Assembly (NCBI RefSeq): GCF_024814375.1
Contig: NZ_JANUXX010000004.1
Span: forward strand, 80,520 to 144,519
Origin: Streptococcus sciuri
GTDB lineage: Bacteria; Bacillota; Bacilli; Lactobacillales; Streptococcaceae
Direction: 5' to 3'
DNA length: 64,000 bases
Of the stretch, positions 55,201 through 62,695 are shown piece after piece. How positions within the stretch are numbered: position 1 is the stretch's first letter; each line of letters opens with the position of its first letter. The notes under the pieces are model-generated. The model saw nothing but the letters and a program-made list of their open reading frames with translations. It ran no database searches and was not told the DNA's origin. A program made the position numbers and the translations under genes.

Positions 55201-56601
55201 GGAGCAAGATCAAATCTCCATTGGGTCGAAAAAGAGAACACAAGTGAGATTTATCACCCAGATACCAAAATCCTAGATATCAACTCAAAAACAGGACTCT
55301 ATCCGCTCCATGCAGCGATTAGCCTTTATTATCAAAAAGTCAAGGCAAACGATGATAACCGCTTTGAAGCAGATCAAGTCTATCAAGATATCCTAGCTAA
55401 TAATGTCTATGCTATTGCGAAAACACCCATGGCAAAAACGATTACCGAACGAACATTAGCTGGTTATAAAAACTACAAGACAAATGTCGTCTATATTGAA
55501 AACTTGACAGACATTCTAAAAGCAGATATTGAAAAAGGTAAAGAAAAAGTAGAGGAGGCATTCAACCAAGTGAAATTTGACGTCGTGATCGGAAACCCAC
55601 CGTATCAGGAGAGTGATGGGGGAGCACAGGCGAGTGCAACTCCTATTTATCATAAATTTGTTGAATTGGCTAAAAAACTGGAACCAAGTCATATTAGTCT
55701 TATTATGCCGAGTCGTTGGTACACTGGTGGTAAGGGTCTAGATAATTTTAGAGCAAATATGTTGTCAGATATAACTATTCGTGATTTATTTGATTTTCCA
55801 AATCCTGATGATGTTTTTCCAAATACAAATATTCGTGGTGGAGTTTGCGTAGTGCATTGGGATAGCAACTGGGATAATCGAACTGATTTAACCCGAGTAG
55901 TGACTATGGAAAATGGTCAAGTAATGGTAGAAGTACAGAGGAGCATTGCTATAGAAGATGTTGATGTATTCATTCGTGATTCTCGTGTTTTAAAAATTCT
56001 TTCTAAAATAAAAGCGGTACATCAGCATAAAGGCGATATTTCTGAAATCGCGTCGCCGCTGAAGCCGTACGGCTTCCGCGGCTTCTTTATCAGAGATAAG
56101 AGGTTTTATGCTGAACCTACCAATTTGGCAGACCCTATTGTGTGTTATGGGAAAGGGGTGGTGGGCTTTGTGGAGCGGGCGGAAGTCACCACTAAGCCTG
56201 AATGGATTGATTGCTGGAAAGTATTTACCGCTCGTGCAAATAATATTGGTACAGAACTTAATGATGATAATTTTAACACGATTATTGCAGGTCCGGGAAC
56301 GATTTGTACGGAGACCTATATTGTATTGGGGGCTGATTTAAACTTAACAGAGCAGGAGGCACATAATTTATCAAATTATTTGAAGACTAAATTTTCTAGA
56401 TTGTTACATGCTACAGCTAAATCAAGTCAAGATGCTGCTAGAACTACTTATAAATTTATCCCATTACAAGATTTCACATCTAACTCGGACATTGATTGGA
56501 CACAATCGGTATCTGATATTGACCAGCAACTATACAAAAAATACGGACTTTCTGATGAAGAAATCCAATTTATCGAAAGCAAAGTGAAAGAGATGGAGTA
56601 G
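52222..56601 (+). CDS. Large restriction-modification protein: helicase plus NPPY methylase/specificity part
   Basis: Protein of 1459 residues. Residues 1-140 resemble the HEPN/DUF4145-like N-terminus seen in HsdR proteins. Residues about 155-265 have a possible GIY-YIG/T5orf172 pattern (FIYIQ 157-161, KIG 178-180, Arg201/207, His242, EWF 261-263). The SF2 translocase has an unusual Walker A MRFGKT (329-334), DEAH 429-432 and LSGTPFN. The C-terminal part has the adenine methylase motif IV NPPY (N1125) and then a target-recognition-like region ending in TYKFIPLQDF. No PD-(D/E)xK nuclease was recognised. With the upstream gene it should methylate and restrict DNA. AGGAG lies before the ATG. Confidence 0.85.
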   Translation: MISNFEFLTIDLDTAEFYTTAKTAEENYIQEDYETTLFKIRKIAENTAWLIADREYRDIPERTNFNGVLKIVKEYIKNDKVVVDNFYKIKQLGNDSSHNINPKDATKENALDALHRLFYILVWFMIKYVDPKVSSDLYDQFLEPRAQEMYQTAERKFIYIQTVDNHSGLFNAYEGTQKIGESSISEKDLEADWSPNSDFLRGEASKRIKQYMTTAGLSFTLGWVELAFKKSTKSWFHDYDVHNVLKRSGINHPEHLEEGKEWFETDLETAKEAIKAVKEGREYLQQIVKETPEAKTKIELRPEQKEAVAKTRKVFKKKKGKRMLWNAKMRFGKTIASLQLIKEEQFQKVLIMTHRPVVSDSWFKDYRKLKMDEEGYEYGSVNEGAHITSLKKGDKPFIYFASIQLLRHNNGETNLKDFTDVDWDLIIIDEAHEGTQTELSENVLKQLVKEQTKILNLSGTPFNLIDEFDDDQVYTWDYTMEQQAKVKWAYEHPDEPNPYDALPKVLMYTFEMKNKARFMDESKSFNFREFFRTDGKDHLVYEKEVRAFLDNITNRDSKTNYPFSTPTYRNELRHTLWIMPGIKEATAFEDLLREHPIFGKEYKIVNVVRGSSTDNGVTNEADIEKVRNAITDDPSKTKTITLTVRKLTVGVNVPEWTAVMFLSNTSSAINYLQAAFRAQTPYSHEKLGKKERCYIFDFAPDRALTVMAESAQISTGVGKKNTSDQKQAMTNLLNFLPILGSSETGMKNYNVDSMLTQLKKVYAEKAVRSGFDDDSLYNDNLLTLTAEDASMFNKLNAIVGKTQKQNKDKITINENGLTDEEYEAGEKAKKKPAKERTEEEKALIKKIKEAKDNRKKLISILRGVSIRIPMMIYGMTVDFDEDITIKDFIDKVDDESWKEFMPKGFTKKMFSEITKYYDAEVFIEAGRIIRRRAKSFDALDFIERAENIADLFASFKNPDKETVLTPWRVVNMQTTKSVGGLNFYDDDFISTTDGARSNLHWVEKENTSEIYHPDTKILDINSKTGLYPLHAAISLYYQKVKANDDNRFEADQVYQDILANNVYAIAKTPMAKTITERTLAGYKNYKTNVVYIENLTDILKADIEKGKEKVEEAFNQVKFDVVIGNPPYQESDGGAQASATPIYHKFVELAKKLEPSHISLIMPSRWYTGGKGLDNFRANMLSDITIRDLFDFPNPDDVFPNTNIRGGVCVVHWDSNWDNRTDLTRVVTMENGQVMVEVQRSIAIEDVDVFIRDSRVLKILSKIKAVHQHKGDISEIASPLKPYGFRGFFIRDKRFYAEPTNLADPIVCYGKGVVGFVERAEVTTKPEWIDCWKVFTARANNIGTELNDDNFNTIIAGPGTICTETYIVLGADLNLTEQEAHNLSNYLKTKFSRLLHATAKSSQDAARTTYKFIPLQDFTSNSDIDWTQSVSDIDQQLYKKYGLSDEEIQFIESKVKEME

Positions 56602-56611
56602 AACCCTTATC

Positions 56612-56656
56612 GATTTCAAAAAGAGCGTCCGATTTTCGGACGCTCTTTTTGAAATC
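56612..56656. terminator. Very long bidirectional terminator
   Basis: Twenty-one-base perfect arms (56612-56632 and 56636-56656) around TTT, with internal A5/T5 tracts. It ends the restriction operon and the convergent permease gene. Confidence 0.95.
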
Positions 56657-56669
56657 ATTTTTACCCTGT

Positions 56670-58076
56670 CTATACCTTTTTAAATCGCAATTGACTATAA
56701 ATACCGAAGAGGACAATCCAGATAAGAGAACCAATCGCCCCGACAATGGTGTCTGTTTGTAAAAACAGAATCGTATAGACAAAGAGCATAAAGGCGATTG
56801 TTAGAGGGTTTAGAAACTTATAAGCTGGCATGAGGTAACCATCTGCCATAAAGTCACTAGACTCACGGTATTTGAGATGGGCAATCATCGTTAGAATGTA
56901 GATAGCGATATAGACTCCTGATGAAGAGGCGGTGATGAGAGTAAAGGTGTTTTTAATAGCAGGTATCATGCTGATAAGAGCAGACGCTGCGATAACAACA
57001 GCTGAGAAGATAATCGCCTTACTTGGGACGCCTGCCTGTGATAGCCTGTTGATTTTTGTCTGATTCATCCATTTGGCTGGTGATTCAGTGGCTAGCTGAT
57101 AGAGGTGGCGACCAGTTGAGTAGAGCGTTGAATTGAGAGCAGAAGCTGCTGAGGTGAGGACGACAAAATTAATCAGAGCAGCCGCCCATTTGAAACCAAC
57201 TAACTGAAAGACCATGACAAATGGTGAGTTTTCTAAACCACTAGTTCCACTAGAAAAAGCACGCCAAGGGATGATGGTCATAATCGCAATCAAGGCTCCC
57301 ACATAGAAAATGACAATGCGCATGGGAATCTCCTGAATCGCCTTTGGCAGAACCTTTCGTGGATTGGCAGTTTCAGAGACGGTAATACCGACAAACTCGA
57401 TTGCCTGATAGGCAAAGAAAACCATTTGGAAAGAAACGAGAAATTTCATCCAGCCGTTGGGGAACCACTCAAAATGATGGAAAATATTGTTTAGACTGAC
57501 AGCACCTTCAGGCGTTTGAAATCCAGTCACTAGCATGATAATAGCTGTGGCGATTAAGGCTAAAATAGCGGTAATCTTAATCATAGCAAACCAAAACTCC
57601 GTTTCCCCAAAAACCTTCACAGCGATGAGGTTGACGGCAGTTAGGAGTGCTAAAAAGACAACCTGAATGATCCAAGAAGGCCAAGTAGGAAACCAGTATT
57701 GCATATACTTGGCAACAGCAGTAATCTCAGCCATTCCTAAAAAGATAAGAGAAACCCAGTAAGACCAACCTGCAAAATAGCCCCATCCCTGTCCTAAATA
57801 ACGTGTAACAAAGTTGATAAAGGTATGCTGATCAGGATCTTGATAGAGCATCTCTCCCATGGCTCGCATCATAAAGAACATGAAAGCACCGGTAATGAGA
57901 TAAACCAATAAAATAGACGGACCAGTGAGGGAAATGGAGCTACCTGCTCCTAGGAAAAGCCCAGTTCCAATTGTACCTCCGATGGCAATGAGTTGGACGT
58001 GACGGCTTTGGAGACCACGAACCATCCCATTTTTCAAATGTTCAGTATCCGTGTTTGTTCTTTGTTTGTTTGACAT
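56670..58076 (-). CDS. APC-family amino-acid permease
   Basis: Twelve-helix transporter of about 468 residues of the amino acid-polyamine-cation family, AAT subgroup (related to D-serine/D-alanine/glycine and aromatic permeases). The first helix motif GGTIGTGLFLGAG is clear, with GWSYWV and ETANPRKVLPKAI further on. I place the start at 58076 (MSNKQRTNT) with AAGGAA upstream; an upstream in-frame ATG at 58142 lacks a ribosome site. Substrate cannot be named. Confidence 0.92.
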   Translation of the reverse strand: MSNKQRTNTDTEHLKNGMVRGLQSRHVQLIAIGGTIGTGLFLGAGSSISLTGPSILLVYLITGAFMFFMMRAMGEMLYQDPDQHTFINFVTRYLGQGWGYFAGWSYWVSLIFLGMAEITAVAKYMQYWFPTWPSWIIQVVFLALLTAVNLIAVKVFGETEFWFAMIKITAILALIATAIIMLVTGFQTPEGAVSLNNIFHHFEWFPNGWMKFLVSFQMVFFAYQAIEFVGITVSETANPRKVLPKAIQEIPMRIVIFYVGALIAIMTIIPWRAFSSGTSGLENSPFVMVFQLVGFKWAAALINFVVLTSAASALNSTLYSTGRHLYQLATESPAKWMNQTKINRLSQAGVPSKAIIFSAVVIAASALISMIPAIKNTFTLITASSSGVYIAIYILTMIAHLKYRESSDFMADGYLMPAYKFLNPLTIAFMLFVYTILFLQTDTIVGAIGSLIWIVLFGIYSQLRFKKV

Positions 58077-58222
58077 GAGTATTCCTTTTCTATATATTTT
58101 AGCCTCTATTATACTAAATATTGTGGGTAATTTCAATTTCACGCAAGAACGGTTTTGATTGACATCATAAAAATTTACGGTACAATAGAATGGTTACAAT
58201 AATGTGAAAAGAAGGTTATGAG

Positions 58223-59170
58223 ATGATTTTACTAACATCCGTTGAAAGTATTATTCCGATAGTCTTTTTAATTGCTCTTGGATTTTATCTTTATCAAAAA
58301 AACTGGTTTGGAGAGACTTTTGCGGCAAATATTTCAAGATTGATTATGAATGTCGCTCTGCCAGCCTCTATATTTGTATCGGTACTTAAGTATCTGACTT
58401 TTTCTAAGCTTATCCAAGTAGCGCCAGGTCTCCTCTATACTTTTGGTTCTGTTATTATCGGCTATATCATTGCCTTTATAGCAGTCAAGCTTTTTAAGGT
58501 TCGCTCAGGACGTCGCGGAGTGTTTATCAATACGGTTGCAAATGCTAACACTATTTTCATCGGGCTTCCCCTTAATGTCGCTCTTTTTGGTGATAAAGCT
58601 CTCCCCTATTTTTTGGTTTACTATATCACAAATACGGTCTCAACATGGGCGTTCGGTGCTTTACTGATTGCGCGTGATAGCAAAGAGGGTTATAGCAAGC
58701 AATCAGGTGGTTTTGATTGGAAAAAACTCCTACCTGCACCTCTGATTGGATTTTTAGTGGCACTCGTTTTCTTGCTGTTTAGCATTCCAGTGCCTGACTT
58801 TGCGACCAACACGCTGACTTATCTGGGCAATCTAGTCACACCACTATCTTTGATTTACATTGGGATTGTGCTCGCTAAAGCTGGATTATCCAGTATTACC
58901 TTTAATCGTGATACGATTTTAGCTCTGATTGGACGCTACCTTGTCTTGCCTCTTGTGACTGTTGTTATTTTAGGGTTGTTTGGTAAAGGGCTTCCAGCAG
59001 ATGAGTACAAAACTTACGTTGTCCAAGCCTCCGTCCCAGCACTCGCTGTTTTGCCGATTCTTGCCAATGAAGCAGGCGGAGATGTTGAATATGCAACTAA
59101 CATTGTTACCACCTCAACACTCTTATTTGTTGTCGTGATTCCAATTGTCGTAGCTCTCTTAGGTGTTTAA
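58223..59170 (+). CDS. AEC-family transporter (auxin efflux carrier/malate permease type)
   Basis: Membrane protein of 315 residues with about ten helices. The family's conserved NANTIFIGLPLN box (about residue 110) is intact and the C-terminal half-repeat is seen. Family members export organic acids or amino acids; the substrate is unknown here. GAAGG precedes the ATG. A short hairpin follows before the convergent ECF gene. Confidence 0.9.
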   Translation: MILLTSVESIIPIVFLIALGFYLYQKNWFGETFAANISRLIMNVALPASIFVSVLKYLTFSKLIQVAPGLLYTFGSVIIGYIIAFIAVKLFKVRSGRRGVFINTVANANTIFIGLPLNVALFGDKALPYFLVYYITNTVSTWAFGALLIARDSKEGYSKQSGGFDWKKLLPAPLIGFLVALVFLLFSIPVPDFATNTLTYLGNLVTPLSLIYIGIVLAKAGLSSITFNRDTILALIGRYLVLPLVTVVILGLFGKGLPADEYKTYVVQASVPALAVLPILANEAGGDVEYATNIVTTSTLLFVVVIPIVVALLGV

Positions 59171-59203
59171 AAAGGATAAGCTCTTGCCTATCCTTTTTTT
59201 ACT
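59169..59203. terminator. Bidirectional terminator between AEC and ECF genes
   Basis: AAAAAGGATAAG and CTTGCCTATCCTTTTTT form a hairpin with T tracts on both strands, overlapping the stop codons. Confidence 0.75.
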
Positions 59204-59652
59204 AAAAACTGATAAGCTAAATAACCAACAAGCATGCCAAAGAAATTTTGAGCAAGGTTTCCCCATATGCCAAAAAGAGCAGCACCCAACCCTTGTCCAA
59301 GAATTAAAGAGCCTATCACATACCAACCAACCATGACAAAACTTGCTAAACCTAGCCCTAAAAAGCGTTTCTTTCCAGTCCAGCCAGCAAAGTACCCTTG
59401 CAAACCATGAGCAATCAGGCTATGAACCATCCATTGAGGATAACCTGCTAAAAGGTCAATAAGAAAACCAGATAAACCACCGACAATAGCACCAGATTTA
59501 CTTCCAAGGTAAAAGCTTGTAAAGTAAATGCCTGCATCAAGTAATGTGAGAAAGCCTGTTGGTGTTGGTATCATGACAAATCGCCCTAAAACTACAGATA
59601 AAGCAGTTAAAATAGCAAGTAAAGTCAATGTTCGTGTACGATTAGACGTCAT
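59188..59652 (-). CDS. ECF transporter S component (vitamin or pyrimidine uptake)
   Basis: Membrane substrate-binding subunit of 154 residues with about five to six helices, using a shared EcfAAT module encoded elsewhere. LTALSVVLGRFVMIPTPTGF near the N-terminus (residues 16-35) and GSKSGAIVGGLSGFLIDLL fit the HmpT/PdxU-like group. It is divergent from a MocR-type regulator; such regulators often control vitamin B6 genes, so B6 or a thiamin precursor is a reasonable guess. AGGAG precedes the ATG. Confidence 0.85.
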   Translation of the reverse strand: MTSNRTRTLTLLAILTALSVVLGRFVMIPTPTGFLTLLDAGIYFTSFYLGSKSGAIVGGLSGFLIDLLAGYPQWMVHSLIAHGLQGYFAGWTGKKRFLGLGLASFVMVGWYVIGSLILGQGLGAALFGIWGNLAQNFFGMLVGYLAYQFLVKKG

Positions 59653-59682
59653 AAATATCTCCTACAATTTTTAATGACTTGA

Positions 59683-59711
59683 TTGTAAATGAAATCTAAA
59701 TAAAGTACAAT
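59683..59711 (+). promoter_or_regulatory. Promoter of the MocR-type regulator
   Basis: TTGTAA and TACAAT with a 17-base spacer in the 88-base divergent region. Confidence 0.6.
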
Positions 59712-59740
59712 AGACAAAAAAAGAAAGTGTGTGGGGACAG

Positions 59741-61006
59741 ATGACAAAATCTGATGCGATAAAATCCTATATCATAGGGGAAATTAAAAAAGGAAATTTA
59801 ACAGCAGGTGACAAACTCCCCTCTATACGTCAGCTAGCTAAGCAGTTCATGTGTAACAAAGATACGGTACAAAAGGCTCTCTTAGATTTACGTTATGAGC
59901 ATTACATTCATGCGATTGAAAAGTCTGGTTATTATGTTTTTGAAAATCCCTATCAAAAAGTTGAGCCCCTAGATTTACCTGATTCTGAAATTGCTAATAT
60001 AGCTTACGAAGATTTTAGGATTTGCCTCAATGAAACCCTGATTGGACGTGAAAGTTACCTTTTCAACTATTTTCATAAACAAGAAGGGCTTTCCGAATTG
60101 ATAAATGCAACGCATCAATTATTTCTTGAGGGAGACGTTTATACTAAGCGTGAGCAGATTGTTATTACAGCTGGAACACAACAAGCGCTCTATATTTTAA
60201 CCCAGATAGCTTTTCCAAATGGCAAAATGGATATTTTACTAGAGCAACCGACCTATGATAGGATGGTTGACTTAGTAGGTCAACTGTCGCTTTCTTATCA
60301 GACGATTTCAAGGACGCTAGGAGGCGTGGACTTTGAGCGCTTGGAAGCCTTATTTAAAACAAAGTCTATTAAGTTTTTTTATCTCATGCCGAGACTACAA
60401 AATCCCCTAGGGACATCTTATACACCTGAGGATATGGAGCGCTTGATTTTTTTAGCAGAGAAATATGATGTATACTTAGTTGAGGATGACTATATGTCTG
60501 ACTTTGCTGAAAAGGCACCACTTCATTATTATGATACATTTGATCGTGTCATTTACCTTAAATCGTTTTCTAATACCATTTTTCCAGCACTTCGATTGGC
60601 AGTTGTTTGCCTTCCGACTTGTTTAAAGAAAGCTTTTATTAATTACAAGAAACTGATGGACTATGATACTAACTTGATTTTACAAAAAGCGCTAGCTCTT
60701 TATATTAATAATGGCATGTATGCTAAAAACACCCATTATCTCAAGGAACGGTATCACAATCAGATTGAAGAAGGAAAAGCGTTAGTGAGTTTTAGGGAAA
60801 ATCTTCCTGCACACTGTGTCCGTTATAACCATGTTTTATTAGATATATCAGCTGTGCAACAAAAAAGTAAGAAAACAAAACTCATCAGTTTGTCAGACTC
60901 TTTAGTAGATTTTTATATCAACCCAAAGGAACAGTGTGTTGTGCAAATCTCTAGTGCTGATAAGTTAGAACAAGTCTTAGATTTAATCAGAGATGACTTG
61001 TCTTAA
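59741..61006 (+). CDS. MocR-type GntR regulator with aminotransferase-like domain lacking the PLP lysine
   Basis: Regulator of 421 residues. An N-terminal GntR winged helix (KLPSIRQLAKQFMCNKDTVQ, residues 24-43) is followed by a fold-type I aminotransferase-like domain (TAGTQQALYILTQIAFP; MPRLQNPLGTSYT; EDDYMSDF). In active MocR proteins a Schiff-base lysine lies in an S-K-T context; here the codon is Asn278 in SFSNTIFPALRL, and EDDYD has become EDDYM. It may bind effector without a covalent PLP link or be drifting. It is divergent from the ECF gene, its probable target. The start ATG at 59741 fits the family; a GTG at 59729 is in frame. Confidence 0.85.
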   Translation: MTKSDAIKSYIIGEIKKGNLTAGDKLPSIRQLAKQFMCNKDTVQKALLDLRYEHYIHAIEKSGYYVFENPYQKVEPLDLPDSEIANIAYEDFRICLNETLIGRESYLFNYFHKQEGLSELINATHQLFLEGDVYTKREQIVITAGTQQALYILTQIAFPNGKMDILLEQPTYDRMVDLVGQLSLSYQTISRTLGGVDFERLEALFKTKSIKFFYLMPRLQNPLGTSYTPEDMERLIFLAEKYDVYLVEDDYMSDFAEKAPLHYYDTFDRVIYLKSFSNTIFPALRLAVVCLPTCLKKAFINYKKLMDYDTNLILQKALALYINNGMYAKNTHYLKERYHNQIEEGKALVSFRENLPAHCVRYNHVLLDISAVQQKSKKTKLISLSDSLVDFYINPKEQCVVQISSADKLEQVLDLIRDDLS

Positions 61007-62138
61007 AATAGCTTGCCATTAGTTTTTTCTGTGGTGTTGCAAGGGGATAGTTTTTTAAATCTTTTTGTGGCACCCAAACTAGCGTTTTGTTATCAGCTAG
61101 TTTATCATTAGTGACAGTACCTGTGATGATTTCCATCAGCCAACGTCTATGGCTAAAGGTATGTGTGATTAGTGGAAATTTTTGCTCTAACCAGTTGGGC
61201 TGCAAGTGATAGTCTTTTTCAAACAGCGTTTTTTGGGATAAAGTAGACGATTCTTTATTTTCTATTTCAAATAAAGAAAGTTGCTGTGCGACTATTTGTG
61301 TTTCTAAAAGTGGAAAGGACCAAAAGCCAGCTAAGAGACGATTACTCTCGTTTTTTTCGAGTAAATATTCTCCCTTATTGTTTGTGATGACAAAAGCTTG
61401 AATCTGTATAGGTTTAGGTTTTTTCTTAGGTTCTTTGATAGGGTATTTTTTCATAGTACCATGGAGATAGGCTGCACTGAAAAAGCGAACAGGGCTTTCC
61501 TCTGGACGAGGGTTTTTAGCAGATTCAATGTCAGCACCTAAGTCCATGAGAGCTTGATTAAAATCTCCAGGTCTTTTGGGGTCAATCAATGTCTCGGTAA
61601 TAGCTTGAAAGATTTTTCGATTTTTAGGATTACCAATATCATAATTGACTTCAAATAGACGTGCTATTACACGCATAACATTACCATCCACAGCTGGTTC
61701 GACTAGGTCAAAAGCGATACTAGCAATTGCACCAGCTGTGTAAGGACCAATGCCTTTTAGTTTAGCGATATCTTCATAAGTGTCAGGAAAACATCCGTCA
61801 AAGTCAGTCATGATTTGTTGCGCTGCTGTCTGCATATTACGAACACGAGAGTAGTAACCTAAACCTTCCCAAGCTTTGAGGAGTTTCTCCTCGTTGGCAA
61901 CTGCCAAATCAGATATGGTTGGAAACCATTCTAAAAAGCGTTTATAATAAGGAATAACTGTGGCTACTTGTGTTTGTTGGAGCATGACTTCAGAAATCCA
62001 AATATGATAGGGATTTTTTGTGTGTCGCCAAGGCAGATCACGTTTTTCTCTATCATACCAAGCAAGCAAATTTTTTCGAAAACTTTCAATCTTTTGATTA
62101 TCCCACATTTCGATATTATATTTTTTAAAATCAATCAT
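60987..62138 (-). CDS. mutY: A/G-specific adenine glycosylase, Fe-S-cluster-less type
   Basis: Removes adenine mispaired with 8-oxoguanine (383 residues). The helix-hairpin-helix LKGIGPYTAGAIAS (about residue 115) and catalytic Asp in PAVDGNVMRV are present, and the C-terminal NUDIX-like 8-oxoG recognition domain starts near residue 240. The usual four cluster cysteines after MDLGA are absent; the loop reads ESAKNPRPEESPVRFF, as in other streptococcal MutY proteins I recall. No Shine-Dalgarno: an extended -10 TGCTATAAT ends six bases before the ATG, so the mRNA is likely leaderless. It is convergent with the MocR gene and overlaps its end by 20 bases. Confidence 0.95.
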   Translation of the reverse strand: MIDFKKYNIEMWDNQKIESFRKNLLAWYDREKRDLPWRHTKNPYHIWISEVMLQQTQVATVIPYYKRFLEWFPTISDLAVANEEKLLKAWEGLGYYSRVRNMQTAAQQIMTDFDGCFPDTYEDIAKLKGIGPYTAGAIASIAFDLVEPAVDGNVMRVIARLFEVNYDIGNPKNRKIFQAITETLIDPKRPGDFNQALMDLGADIESAKNPRPEESPVRFFSAAYLHGTMKKYPIKEPKKKPKPIQIQAFVITNNKGEYLLEKNESNRLLAGFWSFPLLETQIVAQQLSLFEIENKESSTLSQKTLFEKDYHLQPNWLEQKFPLITHTFSHRRWLMEIITGTVTNDKLADNKTLVWVPQKDLKNYPLATPQKKLMASYFKTSHL

Positions 62139-62144
62139 ACTTTT

Positions 62145-62153
62145 ATTATAGCA
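62145..62153 (-). promoter_or_regulatory. Extended -10 promoter of mutY, leaderless
   Basis: TGCTATAAT on the minus strand; six bases separate it from the ATG at 62138. Confidence 0.65.
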
Positions 62154-62198
62154 AATATCTCAGGTAACAAGGTTTTGGGACTTTTTCAAAGAAAATCC

Positions 62199-62227
62199 TT
62201 GACAAAAGAAAACGCTTACTTTATAAT
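62199..62227 (+). promoter_or_regulatory. Perfect consensus promoter with embedded cre-like site
   Basis: TTGACA, 17 bases, TATAAT, with no deviation from consensus. AGAAAACGCTTACT (62208-62221) in the spacer matches a CcpA cre site at 12 of 14 positions. It drives the micro-ORF region. Confidence 0.8.
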
Positions 62228-62265
62228 TGAAGTATGAAGTAAGGGTAGGCACAGGAGATGTTCAT

Positions 62266-62313
62266 ATGATGAATCAAAATAAATCTCGGTATAAAAATGG
62301 TGATTTTATTTGA
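62266..62313 (+). CDS. Micro-ORF 1, 15-residue peptide
   Basis: Encodes MMNQNKSRYKNGDFI with an AGGAGA site eight bases upstream. It lies about 35 bases after a perfect promoter. Its core NKSRYKNGD is shared with micro-ORF 2 (NKGRYRNGD). No family is recognised. The shared core, while the flanking DNA differs, argues for selection at the peptide level. Confidence 0.45.
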   Translation: MMNQNKSRYKNGDFI

Positions 62314-62396
62314 GGTAGGCAAAATGGGAAAGCTTTACAAATGCTGATAAGGTAGGGAATATGTAGATTGATGTTTTGTTATAGGAGGTGGTGCAT

Positions 62397-62456
62397 ATGT
62401 TGATGCTAAACAAAGGGCGCTATCGTAACGGTGATAAGTGGATTTCCTCCTTATGA
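62397..62456 (+). CDS. Micro-ORF 2, 19-residue peptide
   Basis: Encodes MLMLNKGRYRNGDKWISSL with a strong AGGAGG site (62383-62388) eight bases before its ATG. The core matches micro-ORF 1. The end of the frame (CCTCCTTAT, 62446-62454) is complementary to the ribosome site, so an RNA fold could hide it. A third tiny frame with a GAGG site (MGKLYKC, 62324-62347) lies between the two. Function unknown; secreted signal, toxin or leader are open. Confidence 0.45.
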   Translation: MLMLNKGRYRNGDKWISSL

Positions 62457-62611
62457 TAATATTTTTAAAGTTCATGGTTAAGTATAGCTGTGGGCTTTTT
62501 AGTGTGATAATGTGCAAACTCTTGAAGTACCTTCTATGTAACATCTCAAAATAAATAACGCTATTAGGTTTTTAAAAAAGCAAATATTCGCTAATGTAGA
62601 TATAAAAATAC
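62457..62611. other. Intergenic stretch before the rpsF promoter
   Basis: About 155 AT-rich bases. I see no gene, repeat or clear terminator. Confidence 0.4.
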
Positions 62612-62640
62612 TTGCATTTATCCTTAAAAAAAGATATAAT
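62612..62640 (+). promoter_or_regulatory. Promoter of rpsF-ssb-rpsR
   Basis: TTGCAT, 17 bases, TATAAT; the -10 ends 74 bases before rpsF. Confidence 0.8.
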
Positions 62641-62648
62641 ACCAAATT

Positions 62649-62695
62649 GTGAGTAAACCTCACTTACCCCTAGCTTGACTTGGGGTCATTAGACC
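62649..62695 (+). promoter_or_regulatory. Structured rpsF leader, candidate S6:S18 autoregulatory RNA
   Basis: Short stems GTGAG/CTCAC, CCCC/GGGG and GGTC/GACC fall between the promoter and the rpsF ribosome site. Many bacteria have an S6:S18-binding leader here. I did not verify the conserved bulge, so this is only position-based. Confidence 0.35.

Noticed and set aside
52222..56601. Reading the large restriction protein as a standard type III Res or type I HsdR subunit
   Set aside because: It has a helicase, but also the NPPY methylase motif and a specificity region, which those subunits lack.
59741..61006. Reading the MocR protein as a true aminotransferase
   Set aside because: It has an N-terminal GntR DNA-binding domain and lacks the PLP lysine.
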